Assembly: GCA_002450895.1 (NCBI GenBank)
Contig: DKAR01000108.1
Span: 1-64,000, forward strand
Direction of reading: 5' to 3'
Source of the DNA: Proteobacteria bacterium UBA6921
GTDB taxonomy: Bacteria; Pseudomonadota; Gammaproteobacteria; SG8-11
Length of the DNA stretch: 64,000 bases
The notes under the pieces were generated by a model that was given only the letters and a program-made list of their open reading frames with translations, was not told the origin of the DNA and did not search any database. The position numbers and the translations under genes were made by a program. Of the stretch, positions 17,357-27,874 are shown in pieces (the stretch's first letter is position 1; the number at the start of each line of letters is the position of its first letter).

Positions 17357-18330
17357 TCGCGGGCCAGCAAGGCGTCGACGAACTCAGACGCATTGAAGTC
17401 ACGCAGATCGTCGATGGCCTCACCGACGCCGATGTACCGAATCGGTATGCGCATGCCCTGCGCAATGGCGAAAATCACGCCGCCCTTGGCGGTGCCATCG
17501 AGTTTTGAAAGTACGAGGCCGCTGAGTCCGACCGCATCATTGAATTCCTTTACCTGTCGCAATGCATTCTGGCCCGTGCCAGCGTCAACGACGAGCAAAG
17601 TTTCATGCGGCGCTTGAGGATCGAGTTTCTGGATCACGCGGCGCACTTTCTTCAGCTCTTCCATCAAATTGGATTGCGTGTGCAGGCGTCCCGCCGTATC
17701 GGCAATCAGCACGTCAATGGCGCGCGCCTTCGCGGACTGAATGGCGTCGAAAATCACCGACGCAGAGTCAGAACCGGCCTGTTGTGCAACCACCGGGATT
17801 TCATTGCGGCGACCCCATTCCTGCAACTGCTCCACGGCCGCCGCGCGAAACGTATCGCCGGCGGCGAGCATCACCTTCAAACCCTGCGCCTGAAAGCGGC
17901 GCGCCAGTTTGCCGATGGTCGTTGTCTTGCCGACGCCATTCACGCCTACCATCAAGATCACAAACGGTGCCCGGCCCGCGTCAACGACCAATGGTTGTGC
18001 GCATGGCGCGAGAATGTTCGTCATATCCTCGCGTAGCGCGGCGAACAGGGCATCCGCATCTGCCAACTGCTTGCGCTGAACCCGCGCAGTCAGGTCCTTG
18101 ATGATCGCCTGGGTGGCATCGACGCCGACATCTGCCAGCAGGAGTTGTGTTTCCAGCTCTTCCAGAACGTCCGAATCGATCTGTTTCTTACCCAGCAGCA
18201 GGTTCGCAACGCCCTCGGTCAGGCTGGTCCGGGTGCGCGTCAGGACGTTCTTAAGGCGCGAAAAAACCCCGCCGTCGGAGGGCGCTTTCTTCGTTTCCGG
18301 ATCCGCCTTGTCCTTCTTGAAACCAAACAT
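17353..18330 (-). CDS. ftsY: Signal recognition particle receptor FtsY
   Basis: Membrane-associated GTPase that receives ribosome-SRP complexes for co-translational insertion. At 325 residues it is essentially the NG domain: a short charged N-terminus, the N domain helices, then the GTPase motifs GVNGVGKTTTIGKLA, DTAGRLHT and SKLDGTAKGG. The long acidic A domain of the E. coli protein is absent, as in many other bacteria. First gene of ftsYEX; divergent from the M16 peptidase pair. Confidence 0.97.
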   Translation of the reverse strand: MFGFKKDKADPETKKAPSDGGVFSRLKNVLTRTRTSLTEGVANLLLGKKQIDSDVLEELETQLLLADVGVDATQAIIKDLTARVQRKQLADADALFAALREDMTNILAPCAQPLVVDAGRAPFVILMVGVNGVGKTTTIGKLARRFQAQGLKVMLAAGDTFRAAAVEQLQEWGRRNEIPVVAQQAGSDSASVIFDAIQSAKARAIDVLIADTAGRLHTQSNLMEELKKVRRVIQKLDPQAPHETLLVVDAGTGQNALRQVKEFNDAVGLSGLVLSKLDGTAKGGVIFAIAQGMRIPIRYIGVGEAIDDLRDFNASEFVDALLARE

Positions 18331-18457
18331 CGTTTTGGGGAGTCGTAGAGTCTTGGGTATGCCGTGTTGTTGCTCACGGGATGCGTTATGCTAGCACCCC
18401 GCGCGCGGCACTCGCACCAATAAATATTCACGGCGCAAATTCGTGGAGATCCATCCG

Positions 18458-19837
18458 ATGCAAATGAAATTAAGCGGCGTTGTCGGCCTGTTGGCCGCGA
18501 CGCTATCGTTCGGCGCGCACAGTGCCGGCGAAGTGCACGAATCAAAACTCGACAACGGCATGAAGGTGATCATTAAGGTCGACCGCCGCGCGCCGGTGGC
18601 GGTATCCCAGGTCTGGTACCGCGTAGGCAGCAGCTACGAACACAATGGTTCCACCGGGTTGTCGCATGCGCTTGAACACATGATGTTCAAAGGCACCAAG
18701 AAGCATCCTCCGAACGAATTTTCGCGAATCATTTCCGAAAATGGCGGAAAGGAAAACGCCTTTACCGGTGACGATTACACCACCTATTTTCAGCAGCTTG
18801 AGGCCAGCCGCCTGCCCATCGCGCTCGAACTGGAAGCGGACCGCATGCGCAATCTGACGCTGCCCGCCGGCGAGTTCGACAAGGAGATCAAGGTTGTCAT
18901 GGAAGAACGCCGCATGCGTACCGAGGACAGCCCAACCGCGCTGACGCATGAGCAGTTCATGGCCGCCGCCTTCACGAGCAGTCCGTACCACAACCCGGTG
19001 ATCGGCTGGATGGATGATCTCGAGAACATGAAGATCCAGGATCTAAAAGCCTGGTATCAAACCTGGTACGCGCCAAACAACGCGACCCTGGTCATCGTCG
19101 GTGACGTCGATCCGGTTGCAACACTTGCGACCGTGAAGAAGTATTTTGGCCCGCTGAAGCCGAGCAAGATTCCCGAGGTGAAGCCGCAGCGTGAAGTGGA
19201 ACAGCGCGGTATTCGGCGCATCACGGTGAAAGCACCGGCGGAGCTGCCGTATCTGATGATGGGCTACAAGACGCCGGTGCTGGCCACAGCCAAGGAAGCC
19301 TGGGAACCCTACGCGCTTGAAATGCTCGCCGGTGTACTCGATGGCGGCAACAGCGCGCGTCTCTCAAAGAACCTGGTCCGCGGAAAAGAAGTCGCAGCAA
19401 GCGCTGGCGCGGGTTACGACTTGTACTCACGCATGGATCAGTTGTTCTCGTTTGACGGTACCCCTGCGCAAGGCAAGACCATTGCAGATCTCGAAGCCGC
19501 GCTGCGCGAGCAGATCAAACTGGTGCGTGAAACGCTCGTTGCACCAGAAGAGCTGGAGCGAATCAAATCGCAGGTCGTGGCGGCAAAAGTGTATGAGCGC
19601 GATTCCAATTTTTACCAGGCGATGCAAATCGGGACGCTGGAAACAAATGGCTTGTCGTACAAGCTCGTTGAAGAATATCTGGATCGCATCAAGGCGGTGA
19701 CGCCGGAACAGATCCAGAAAGTTGCGCAGAAATATCTGGTCGACGACCGACTGACGGTCGCCGTGCTGGAACCCCTGCCGATTGAAAACGGCAAACACGC
19801 AATGCCCGCGATGGGCGGAGGTGGCCATGTTCGCTAG
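18458..19837 (+). CDS. Zinc-dependent M16 peptidase, catalytic partner
   Basis: A 459-residue periplasmic or envelope peptidase of the insulysin/processing-peptidase family. I take the ATG at 18458 (MQMKLSGVVG), which has GGAG upstream and gives a clean signal peptide ending near AHSAG; the GTG at 18443 is the alternative. The inverted zinc motif is intact as His70-Ala-Leu-Glu73-His74, with a downstream acidic helix (LELEADRMRNL) supplying the third ligand. It overlaps the start of the second M16 gene by 11 bases, the usual tandem arrangement of an active and an inactive subunit. Confidence 0.92.
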   Translation: MQMKLSGVVGLLAATLSFGAHSAGEVHESKLDNGMKVIIKVDRRAPVAVSQVWYRVGSSYEHNGSTGLSHALEHMMFKGTKKHPPNEFSRIISENGGKENAFTGDDYTTYFQQLEASRLPIALELEADRMRNLTLPAGEFDKEIKVVMEERRMRTEDSPTALTHEQFMAAAFTSSPYHNPVIGWMDDLENMKIQDLKAWYQTWYAPNNATLVIVGDVDPVATLATVKKYFGPLKPSKIPEVKPQREVEQRGIRRITVKAPAELPYLMMGYKTPVLATAKEAWEPYALEMLAGVLDGGNSARLSKNLVRGKEVAASAGAGYDLYSRMDQLFSFDGTPAQGKTIADLEAALREQIKLVRETLVAPEELERIKSQVVAAKVYERDSNFYQAMQIGTLETNGLSYKLVEEYLDRIKAVTPEQIQKVAQKYLVDDRLTVAVLEPLPIENGKHAMPAMGGGGHVR

Positions 19838-21128
19838 AACCGCACTTGCGCTCTCGCTGGCGCTGACAGCGTTTGTCGCAGACGCGACTCCGAAAATTCA
19901 AACCTGGGAAACACCCAACGGCGCGCGCGTGTTCTTCGTGCCGGCGCCGGAAATCCCGATGGTCGACCTGCAAGTGGTGTTCGATGCCGGTGCGGCCCGT
20001 GATGGTGACAAGCCCGGTCTGGCGGTCATGACCAACAGCATGCTCAACGAAGGTGCCGGCAAGCTGGACGCGGACGCCATAGCGGAGAAATTTGATTCGC
20101 TTGGTGCGCGACAAGGCAATACCGCGGAGCGTGACATGTCGATGTTTTCGCTGCGCTCGCTGTCAGACTCGGCAAAATTGCAGCCCGCCGCGGAATTGCT
20201 GGCACTGATGTTCAACGAGCCGACGCTACCTGCGGACGGATTTGGCCGGATGAAGAATCAGATGTTGATCAATATCCAGGCGCAAAAACAGTCGCCGGAT
20301 GAAATCGCCAGCGAAGCATTCTTCCGCGCCATCTATGGCAATCACCCGTATGCCAGCGATCCTGGTGGCACCGAAGAAAGTGTGAAAGCACTGACGCCTG
20401 AAGATGTGCGTCGGTTTATGGCGAAATTTTACGTTGCGCGCAACGCGGTGGTTGCGATTGTCGGCGCGCTGGATCGTCCGGCCGCAGAGGCCCTGGCCAA
20501 CACGGTCGTTGGCAAGCTTGCCGCGGGTGAGCGTGCCCCTGCGCTTCCGCCCGTCGAAAATCTCGACAAGGCCGAGACAGTCAAGATCGATCACCCCTCG
20601 ACGCAGACCCACGTTCTGGTCGGGGTGCCCGGCATGACACGCGGCGACCCGGATTATTTTGCACTGTACGTCGGCAATCACATTCTCGGTGGGAACGGGT
20701 TGGTGTCACGCATCTCGGACGAAATCCGTGAAAAACGCGGTCTTTCGTACAGCGCCTATAGCTACTTCATGCCGATGCGCGAGCGGGGCCCGTACACCAT
20801 CGGATTGCAAACCCGAACCGACAAGACGAATGAGGCGTTGACAGTGCTGCGTGACACAGTCAAGACCTTTGTCGAACAGGGGCCCACCGAAAAGGAACTG
20901 GTCGCCTCGAAGAAAAACATCACTGGCGGCTTTGCATTGCGCGTGGACAGTAACAAAAAAATCGCCGACTATTTGGCCCTGATCGGCTTTTATGGACTGC
21001 CGCTGGATTATCTCGACCACTTCATCGCACGCATCAATGCGGTGACGCTGGCGCAAGTCAGGGACGCCTTCAAGCGGCGTGTCGATCTGAACAAGACCGT
21101 GACGGTGACTGTCGGGAAACAGTCGTAA
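19827..21128 (+). CDS. M16 family protein, non-catalytic partner
   Basis: A 433-residue second M16 protein. The start at 19827 ([11 protein letters not shown]) has a GCGGAGG ribosome site and gives a signal peptide; it overlaps the previous stop. The region where HxxEH should be reads [11 protein letters not shown], so the zinc site is missing, while the C-terminal half keeps the family's glycine-rich and arginine/tyrosine stretch ([21 protein letters not shown]). The likely role is as the structural partner in a heterodimer with the upstream protein; this is inferred from the family. Confidence 0.9.
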   Translation: MFARTALALSLALTAFVADATPKIQTWETPNGARVFFVPAPEIPMVDLQVVFDAGAARDGDKPGLAVMTNSMLNEGAGKLDADAIAEKFDSLGARQGNTAERDMSMFSLRSLSDSAKLQPAAELLALMFNEPTLPADGFGRMKNQMLINIQAQKQSPDEIASEAFFRAIYGNHPYASDPGGTEESVKALTPEDVRRFMAKFYVARNAVVAIVGALDRPAAEALANTVVGKLAAGERAPALPPVENLDKAETVKIDHPSTQTHVLVGVPGMTRGDPDYFALYVGNHILGGNGLVSRISDEIREKRGLSYSAYSYFMPMRERGPYTIGLQTRTDKTNEALTVLRDTVKTFVEQGPTEKELVASKKNITGGFALRVDSNKKIADYLALIGFYGLPLDYLDHFIARINAVTLAQVRDAFKRRVDLNKTVTVTVGKQS

Positions 21129-21166
21129 GCAATGCAACGCTCTGGGGGCAGCAAACTAAAGAGGGG

Positions 21167-21628
21167 ATGAGTGTGCAAAATATTCAGCTGAAGATACTCG
21201 ACCGTCGGTTGGGCGACGAGTTTCCATTTCCTACTTACGCTACGGAAGGTTCCGCCGGCATCGATCTGCGCGCGTGTCTCGAAACCGCGCTCGAAGTCAA
21301 ACCGGGTGAGACGCATTTGATCCCCACGGGAATGGCGATTCACATTGCTGACCCGGGCTATGCGGCAATGATCCTGCCGCGCTCCGGATTGGGCCACAAG
21401 CACGGAATCGTGCTGGGCAACCTGGTCGGACTCATAGATTCTGATTACCAGGGCCAGCTTCTGGTCTCTTGCTGGAATCGCGGAAATACTCCGTTTACCG
21501 TCAACATCGGTGAGCGTATTGCCCAGCTGGTCATCGTGCCCGTGGTGCAGGCACGTTTTGAAATCGTCAGCGAATTTAATTCTTCGCAGCGCGGCGCAGG
21601 CGGATTTGGCAGTTCGGGGCGGCATTGA
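21167..21628 (+). CDS. dut: Deoxyuridine 5'-triphosphate nucleotidohydrolase
   Basis: Hydrolyses dUTP to dUMP, keeping uracil out of DNA and feeding dTMP synthesis. The 153-residue trimeric-type dUTPase has motif 1 GSAGIDLRA, motif 2 [11 protein letters not shown], motif 3 [12 protein letters not shown], motif 4 GERIAQLV and the C-terminal arm motif 5 [18 protein letters not shown] precedes the ATG. It lies upstream of algC as in Pseudomonas. Confidence 0.97.
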   Translation: MSVQNIQLKILDRRLGDEFPFPTYATEGSAGIDLRACLETALEVKPGETHLIPTGMAIHIADPGYAAMILPRSGLGHKHGIVLGNLVGLIDSDYQGQLLVSCWNRGNTPFTVNIGERIAQLVIVPVVQARFEIVSEFNSSQRGAGGFGSSGRH

Positions 21629-21648
21629 CCGCTCCGGTAATAGAGGAA

Positions 21649-21669
21649 CCGCTCCCGCAATGGGAGCGG
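21649..21669 (+). other. GC hairpin between dut and algC
   Basis: CCGCTCCC and GGGAGCGG pair around a five-base loop. The sequence after it (GTTGATTCAATTTC) is not a proper T run, so this may be an attenuating or RNA-stabilising structure rather than a terminator. Confidence 0.4.
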
Positions 21670-21701
21670 GTTGATTCAATTTCAAAGAAAAGCCAAACGA
21701 C

Positions 21702-23081
21702 ATGAAGATCACAGTTCCCGCATCCATATTCAAAGCGTACGACATCCGCGGCATCGTCGATGAAACGCTGACTCCCGAGGTCGTGCGCGGCATTGGCCAG
21801 GCACTTGGCAGCGAGGCCCTGCTGATCAATCAGAAAACAGTGGTGGTGGGACGCGACGGTCGATTGTCCGGGCCAGAAATCGCTGGAGCGTTGATTGAAG
21901 GATTGCGTGAAGCCGGTTGCGACGTGATTGATATCGGCATGGCGCCAACGCCGGTCGTTTATTACGCGGCAGCGCAAATCGGCACCGGTTCTGGCGTCGC
22001 CGTCACTGGCAGTCACAATCCGCCGAATTACAACGGGCTGAAAATGGTGCTGGGTGGCGTAACCCTATCCGGCGATACCATCCAGAAGCTTCGCAAACGC
22101 GTCGAAACGGGTGACTACGCGCACGGCCACGGCGAATATCACACACGCGATGTCATCCCGGATTACATCCAGCGCATTGTCGGCGACGTCAAACCGGCGC
22201 GGCGCATGCGGGTCGTCATCGACTGCGGCAATGGTGTCGCCGGCGCTGTCGCTCCTGCCCTGATGCACGGCTTGGGATGCGAACTGCATTCCTTGTTTGC
22301 GGAAGTTGACGGACACTTTCCGAATCACCATCCCGATCCGTCGAAGCCGGAAAACCTCGAAGATCTGATTGCCGCCGTGAAACAGCACCGCGCCGATATC
22401 GGGTTGGCATTTGACGGCGACGGCGATCGCCTCGGCGTAGTCACGCCGTCGGGCAAGGTGATCTGGCCCGACCGACAAATGATGTTGTTTGCCGCGGATG
22501 TGCTTTCGCGCAATCCTGGTGCTCCAATTATTTTTGATGTGAAGTGCACGACGCATTTGCCCAAATGGATTGCGAAACATGGCGGCCAACCGCTGATGTG
22601 GCGCACCGGCCATTCGTTAATCAAGGCCAAGCTCAAGGAAAGTGGTGCGCCGCTCGCGGGTGAAATGAGCGGCCATATTTTCTTCAAGGATCGCTGGTAT
22701 GGATTTGACGACGCGACCTACTCCGCCGCGCGCCTGCTGGAGATCCTTTCGAAGGACGCGCGATCGGCTGACGAAATCTTTTCGAGTTTGCCCGACTCCG
22801 TGAACACGCCGGAAATCAACGTCGAGATGAAGGAAGGCGAGCACCACACCTTTGTCCGGCGGCTTGTCGAAAGCGCGAAATTCAACGGTGGCACCGTGAA
22901 TACCATTGACGGCCTGCGCGTTGATTTTGACGACGGCTTCGGTTTGGTTCGGGCATCAAATACGACGCCCTGTCTGGTCATTCGATTCGAGGCGACAACG
23001 AAGCAGGCGTTAAATCGTATTCAGGGGGAATTCCGAAAAGTCATGGTGGCGGTGGATCCATCACTCAAATTGCCCTTCTAA
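21702..23081 (+). CDS. algC: Phosphomannomutase/phosphoglucomutase
   Basis: Alpha-D-phosphohexomutase that interconverts the 6- and 1-phosphates of mannose and glucose for exopolysaccharide and LPS precursors. It has 459 residues. The active-site phosphoserine lies in VTGSHNPPNYNGLK, the metal-binding loop is FDGDGDRLGV, the sugar-binding loop GEMSGHIFF, and the phosphate-binding end loop is RASNTTPCLVIRFE. All four family motifs are intact. It follows dut as in the Pseudomonas dut-algC-argB-pyrE order, with argB displaced downstream by a chemoreceptor pair. Confidence 0.94.
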   Translation: MKITVPASIFKAYDIRGIVDETLTPEVVRGIGQALGSEALLINQKTVVVGRDGRLSGPEIAGALIEGLREAGCDVIDIGMAPTPVVYYAAAQIGTGSGVAVTGSHNPPNYNGLKMVLGGVTLSGDTIQKLRKRVETGDYAHGHGEYHTRDVIPDYIQRIVGDVKPARRMRVVIDCGNGVAGAVAPALMHGLGCELHSLFAEVDGHFPNHHPDPSKPENLEDLIAAVKQHRADIGLAFDGDGDRLGVVTPSGKVIWPDRQMMLFAADVLSRNPGAPIIFDVKCTTHLPKWIAKHGGQPLMWRTGHSLIKAKLKESGAPLAGEMSGHIFFKDRWYGFDDATYSAARLLEILSKDARSADEIFSSLPDSVNTPEINVEMKEGEHHTFVRRLVESAKFNGGTVNTIDGLRVDFDDGFGLVRASNTTPCLVIRFEATTKQALNRIQGEFRKVMVAVDPSLKLPF

Positions 23082-23095
23082 CCACCCGCCAAATC

Positions 23096-23120
23096 GCGCC
23101 GCAAATTGAACGCGCGGCGC
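23096..23120. other. Weak inverted repeat between algC and a convergent chemoreceptor gene
   Basis: GCGCCGC and GCGGCGC are separated by 11 bases in the 55-base convergent gap. There is no T run on either side, so a role as a factor-independent terminator is doubtful. Confidence 0.3.
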
Positions 23121-23136
23121 ATTGCTTCTCAGTACA

Positions 23137-24771
23137 TCAGCCAAGCTTGAATCGTTGCACAAGACGGTCAAGTTGCCGGGTGAGCTCCGACATTTCCTGA
23201 GTCGAGCGTGCAGCACGCTCCGCGGTCGCCGCAACCCGATCCGCCACGCTGCTGATAGTGGCGACATTCCGGTTGATTTCTTCTGTTGTCCGGCTTTGCT
23301 CTTCGGTTGTGGTCGCAATCTGCGTGCTCATGTCATTGATTGCGCCAACGGCGTTCGTGATTGCATCCAGGGACGTTCCGGCTTCCGATACCTTCTGCAC
23401 GGTTGCCTTGGTCTGCTGCTGTCCCTGTTCCATTGTGGACGCAACCTCGCCGACGCCGCTTTGCAAGCGCTGAATCATGTCCTGAATTTCGCGAGTGGAT
23501 TGTTGCGTGCGCTGCGCAAGGGTGCGAACTTCATCGGCAACGACGGCGAAGCCGCGGCCTTGCTCGCCGGCTCGCGCCGCCTCGATTGCCGCATTGAGTG
23601 CCAGCAGATTGGTCTGCTCCGCGATCGATCGAATTACGTCGAGTACGACGCCGATCTTGTCGCTGTCGGTTTTTAGCTTTTGCAGTACACCCACTGCACG
23701 ATCGACCTGTTGGGAAAGTACATCCATCGACTCAATGGCCTGCGCGACGATGCGGCGGCCACTGGTGGCGGCGTCATTGCCGTCATTCGCCGACGTCGCC
23801 GTATGCATGGAGTTGCGAGCGATTTCCTGCACGGTTGCGGTCATTTCATTTACTGCGGTTGCGACCAGCTCGGTTTCGGAATGCTGACGTTGCACGCCCT
23901 CGTTCGTTTCACTGCTGAATTGCGCGACCTCGCCGGTTATTCTCACCAGGCTGGCCACGGCACCGCGAATTTCGGAAATCGACTTCTGAAAGCCCGACAG
24001 GACTTCGTTGAGCTGGCGCGCAAGGTTACCTACCTCGTCGTCTGTGCTGTCATCGGCACGAATCGCGAGGTTCCCCTGTGCGGCGGCAGCGGCCACCGTT
24101 ACACCGAGTGACTGTATTCGCTTGAGTTTCTCCGTGACGGATTTCGGCACCACGGCTGCGAGTATTGCGATGACAATCAATGCCAGTGCCGACATTACGG
24201 TAACATGGCCCAAAGTGTCATTTGCAAGGCGGGAGCCCGCACTCTGAACAGCCTTGTTTTGATTTTCGACGAGATGGCGCGTTTCACCCATCGCTTCTTC
24301 AAGAGTGCTGAATTGCGACATGAAGCCGCCGAATTTTGCCGCCGCCCCGCTGGCATCGACTGCGGATTGAGCCACGATATCCTCTGCCGTTGAGATATAG
24401 CGTTCGGAAAGAACTTCCACCTCTTTGAGCTTGCCTGCAATTTCCCCGTCCACAGCGATTTTCTTGTTTTCCGAAACCATTTGCCGGAATTTTTCTGCAT
24501 GCTCCTTCGTCTCGCGCACCGCCTCGGATTTTGTTGTTGCTCCCTGCGAGGCTGAATAAAGGGCAGCCAGGACATCTGCTCGCAACGCATCGTGCATCAT
24601 GTCGGCGTTCTGATGGTTTGCCAGCAATGTGGCGTTTCTGACGACATCCTCAAGCGCACTGTCCAGCGAGCGAATTCCGGTCCAGGAAATGAGCGCGGTG
24701 GCGACCGCAAGGACCGAAACTACAAGTCCTGAGAACCGAACTTTGGCATTAATCGACATTTTCGCCAGCAT
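23137..24771 (-). CDS. Methyl-accepting chemotaxis protein
   Basis: A 544-residue transmembrane chemoreceptor. I use the ATG at 24771 ([15 protein letters not shown]) because the longer reading adds a polar stretch before the first membrane helix. The layout is TM1 at about 11-31, a periplasmic sensing region of ~155 residues with no cysteine cluster or recognisable PAS/Cache motif (probably a helical bundle), TM2 at about 190-212, a HAMP domain, and the signalling coiled coil with its hairpin tip [20 protein letters not shown]. No C-terminal CheR-docking pentapeptide is present (ends LVQRFKLG). It is divergent from a response-regulator gene. The ligand is unknown. Confidence 0.93.
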   Translation of the reverse strand: MLAKMSINAKVRFSGLVVSVLAVATALISWTGIRSLDSALEDVVRNATLLANHQNADMMHDALRADVLAALYSASQGATTKSEAVRETKEHAEKFRQMVSENKKIAVDGEIAGKLKEVEVLSERYISTAEDIVAQSAVDASGAAAKFGGFMSQFSTLEEAMGETRHLVENQNKAVQSAGSRLANDTLGHVTVMSALALIVIAILAAVVPKSVTEKLKRIQSLGVTVAAAAAQGNLAIRADDSTDDEVGNLARQLNEVLSGFQKSISEIRGAVASLVRITGEVAQFSSETNEGVQRQHSETELVATAVNEMTATVQEIARNSMHTATSANDGNDAATSGRRIVAQAIESMDVLSQQVDRAVGVLQKLKTDSDKIGVVLDVIRSIAEQTNLLALNAAIEAARAGEQGRGFAVVADEVRTLAQRTQQSTREIQDMIQRLQSGVGEVASTMEQGQQQTKATVQKVSEAGTSLDAITNAVGAINDMSTQIATTTEEQSRTTEEINRNVATISSVADRVAATAERAARSTQEMSELTRQLDRLVQRFKLG

Positions 24772-24961
24772 GGAATGACCTCGTGAGGCTCTCGTGCGGA
24801 GAGTTAGGCGTGAACAATTGACCTGCACATGTATCGGCAAGGGTGGGTCGACCCTTTACCGCCAAACGAGAGGGGATTCCGGCCCCGTTCAATTCGCTGC
24901 GGGAGCTTCCGATACAGCCTGGAAGATGACCAGAATCGGCTGAAGATGGCGCCCCGGAACC

Positions 24962-26077
24962 ATGACCAAACCCAGAATAATCGTAATTGATGACTCAAAA
25001 CTCATGCGGGTTTCGTTGAAGAACTGCCTGAAGGACGAATTTGAGATTGTCGAAGCGGAAAATGGTGAGTTGGGTTGGAACGCCCTTGCCTCGGATCCTT
25101 CGCTTCAGGTCGTAATTACCGATGCGCAGATGCCGGTGCTGGACGGCTATGAGCTGATTACGCGAATACGCGCCAGCGACATCGAGCACGTCAAGCAGAT
25201 CCCGGTGATCATGATCACCGGCGCCGATGACGAAGCGGCGCGGGAACGCGCCCTGACTACTGGCGCCACGGATTTCGTCACCAAACCGTTTGACAAGACC
25301 CAGCTGCTCGCGCGAACGCGTTCTCACGCGAAACTCGATCAAACGACGCGCAAACTCGCCGCCGAGGGCGCGATCGACTCTGTCACCAATTTGAACAGTC
25401 GCCGGTTCTTCAGCGAGCGAGGAACACAGGATCTCGCATTCGCCAAGCGCCGCAACATGGATGTCTCTGTGATCGTGATGCGTATTGATCGCTACGAATC
25501 GATTCGCTCCGAAAAGGGAGAGGCACTCGGAAACGCAGTTCTGCAATGGGTCGCCAAACGAATTCGCGACACGATTCGAACCGAAGATACGCTGGCCAGA
25601 ATCGAAGGTGGAACATTTGCGGTCATCGCATCCGGAGCCGGACGGCTCGAGGGCGCTGTTCTGTGCGAACGCGCACGCAAAGCGGTGTCATCCACCGTGT
25701 TCAAGAATGAAGATACCGCCTTCGCCGTCACACTGAGTTTGGGGCTGGTTTGTTTCAGTCACGACCAGCCGGAAAGCATCGAGCGGTTCCTGGAGATCGC
25801 CGAGCAACGCGTCGCGCGCGCCGAAGCCGAGGGCGGCAACAAAATCATTGCGACGGATGTGGCGGAAAAGAAAGCCGACAACGTGGTGGTCGAGCTGATT
25901 CCGAGCGTTGATAGCGCATTGCAAATGGTTGCATCGAAGAGTTTCGATCGCCTGAAGCCGCACTTTGTGGCATTGCTCCGGCGCGTCTTGCCCCTGTTCG
26001 AAGCTGCCGATGCACATCTGAAGCTGGGTATTGGCGAAGCGCTGGCTACCATCAAGTCGAAGCTGGCGAAACCCTAG
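24962..26077 (+). CDS. Response regulator with a degenerate GGDEF domain
   Basis: A 371-residue protein: a receiver domain (about 1-125, phospho-acceptor Asp in VVITDAQMPVLDGYE, Lys in VTKPFD), then a GGDEF-type domain (about 135-300), then a ~70-residue helical tail. The GGDEF signature is replaced by EGGTF in RIEGGTFAVIA, so diguanylate cyclase activity is unlikely; it may bind nucleotide or act by protein contact. It is divergent from the chemoreceptor (190 bases between starts). The start ATG directly follows CGGAACC. Confidence 0.88.
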   Translation: MTKPRIIVIDDSKLMRVSLKNCLKDEFEIVEAENGELGWNALASDPSLQVVITDAQMPVLDGYELITRIRASDIEHVKQIPVIMITGADDEAARERALTTGATDFVTKPFDKTQLLARTRSHAKLDQTTRKLAAEGAIDSVTNLNSRRFFSERGTQDLAFAKRRNMDVSVIVMRIDRYESIRSEKGEALGNAVLQWVAKRIRDTIRTEDTLARIEGGTFAVIASGAGRLEGAVLCERARKAVSSTVFKNEDTAFAVTLSLGLVCFSHDQPESIERFLEIAEQRVARAEAEGGNKIIATDVAEKKADNVVVELIPSVDSALQMVASKSFDRLKPHFVALLRRVLPLFEAADAHLKLGIGEALATIKSKLAKP

Positions 26078-26123
26078 TTCCAGGGCAGGTTCTGCGCCCA
26101 TTTCCGCCGTGCGGGCCGCACGC

Positions 26124-26129
26124 TACAAT
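26124..26129 (+). promoter_or_regulatory. Possible -10 box for argB
   Basis: TACAAT stands 31 bases before the argB ATG. The region before it is occupied by an inverted repeat (GTGCGGGCCGCAC, 26109-26121) and has no good -35 hexamer, so this is tentative. Confidence 0.3.
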
Positions 26130-26147
26130 GCTTGGGTCGTCACATAG

Positions 26148-27050
<903 letters not shown>

Positions 27051-27081
27051 TGCGCTTCGGTCCGACGCGGGCGGCCCTGCC

Positions 27082-27837
27082 ATGGACCTGACCCAGCAAC
27101 TCATCCTGTTTGTCATTTCGCTGCTCGCCAATATTTTCTCTGCGTTCGCGGGCGGCGGCGCCGGGCTGATTCAATTTCCTGCGTTGATCTTTCTCGGATT
27201 ACCTTTTGGCGTGGCGCTCGCAACCCACAAGGTGGCCAGCGTTGCCCTCGGCATCGGCGCCACTCTGCGCAACATGCGCGAGAAAGCGCTGGAACGAAAA
27301 TTCGCCGCGTTTATTCTTGTCTGCGGATTGCCCGGGGTCGTCCTTGGTGCGAGCGTAATACTGGCAGTTCCCGACACCGCCGCGCGTATCGCGCTGGGCG
27401 TTCTCACAGCGGGTCTGGGCGTGTATTCGGCGTTCAAACCCGAGCTGGGTCAATCACACACTCCGACACATCGCGACGCGCGCGGCTACGCTATTGGTGG
27501 CACGGTCATCTTTGTCATCGGCGCGCTGAATGGGTCATTGACGTCAGGTACGGGGCTCTTTGTCACGCTATGGCTGGTGCGATGGTTTGGTCTCGACTAC
27601 AAGCGCGCCGTGGCGTACACGTTGATCCTGGTGGGAATGTTCTGGAACGGAACAGGCGCCGTTACGCTGGGAATACTCGGAGAGATCCGCTGGTCCTGGT
27701 TACCGGCGTTATTGCTCGGTTCCCTGTTCGGCGGCTACATCGGCGCACACCTCGCGATCACCAAGGGGAACAAGTGGATCAAGCGCGCGTTCGAAGTAAT
27801 CACCATCGCGGTGGGCGCGAAGCTGGTGATCGGATAG
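27082..27837 (+). CDS. TauE/SafE family membrane protein (putative anion exporter)
   Basis: A 251-residue inner-membrane protein with about eight hydrophobic segments and the family's two-fold internal symmetry: the early GGGAGLIQFPALIFLGLP and the later GALNGSLTSGTGLFVTLWL. Family members move sulfite, sulfoacetate or related organic sulfonates; the substrate here cannot be assigned. It starts 31 bases after argB and runs into the ion-transport genes that follow. Confidence 0.85.
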   Translation: MDLTQQLILFVISLLANIFSAFAGGGAGLIQFPALIFLGLPFGVALATHKVASVALGIGATLRNMREKALERKFAAFILVCGLPGVVLGASVILAVPDTAARIALGVLTAGLGVYSAFKPELGQSHTPTHRDARGYAIGGTVIFVIGALNGSLTSGTGLFVTLWLVRWFGLDYKRAVAYTLILVGMFWNGTGAVTLGILGEIRWSWLPALLLGSLFGGYIGAHLAITKGNKWIKRAFEVITIAVGAKLVIG

Positions 27838-27874
27838 AACAACGGTGTAATGCCGGCACAACAGGGCAGCGTCG

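Noticed and set aside
21649..21669. Hairpin between dut and algC as a full terminator
   Set aside because: The stem is good but no T run follows; kept only as an unassigned hairpin.
26109..26121. Palindrome before argB as an ArgR or other operator
   Set aside because: GC-only palindrome with no resemblance to the AT-rich arginine box.
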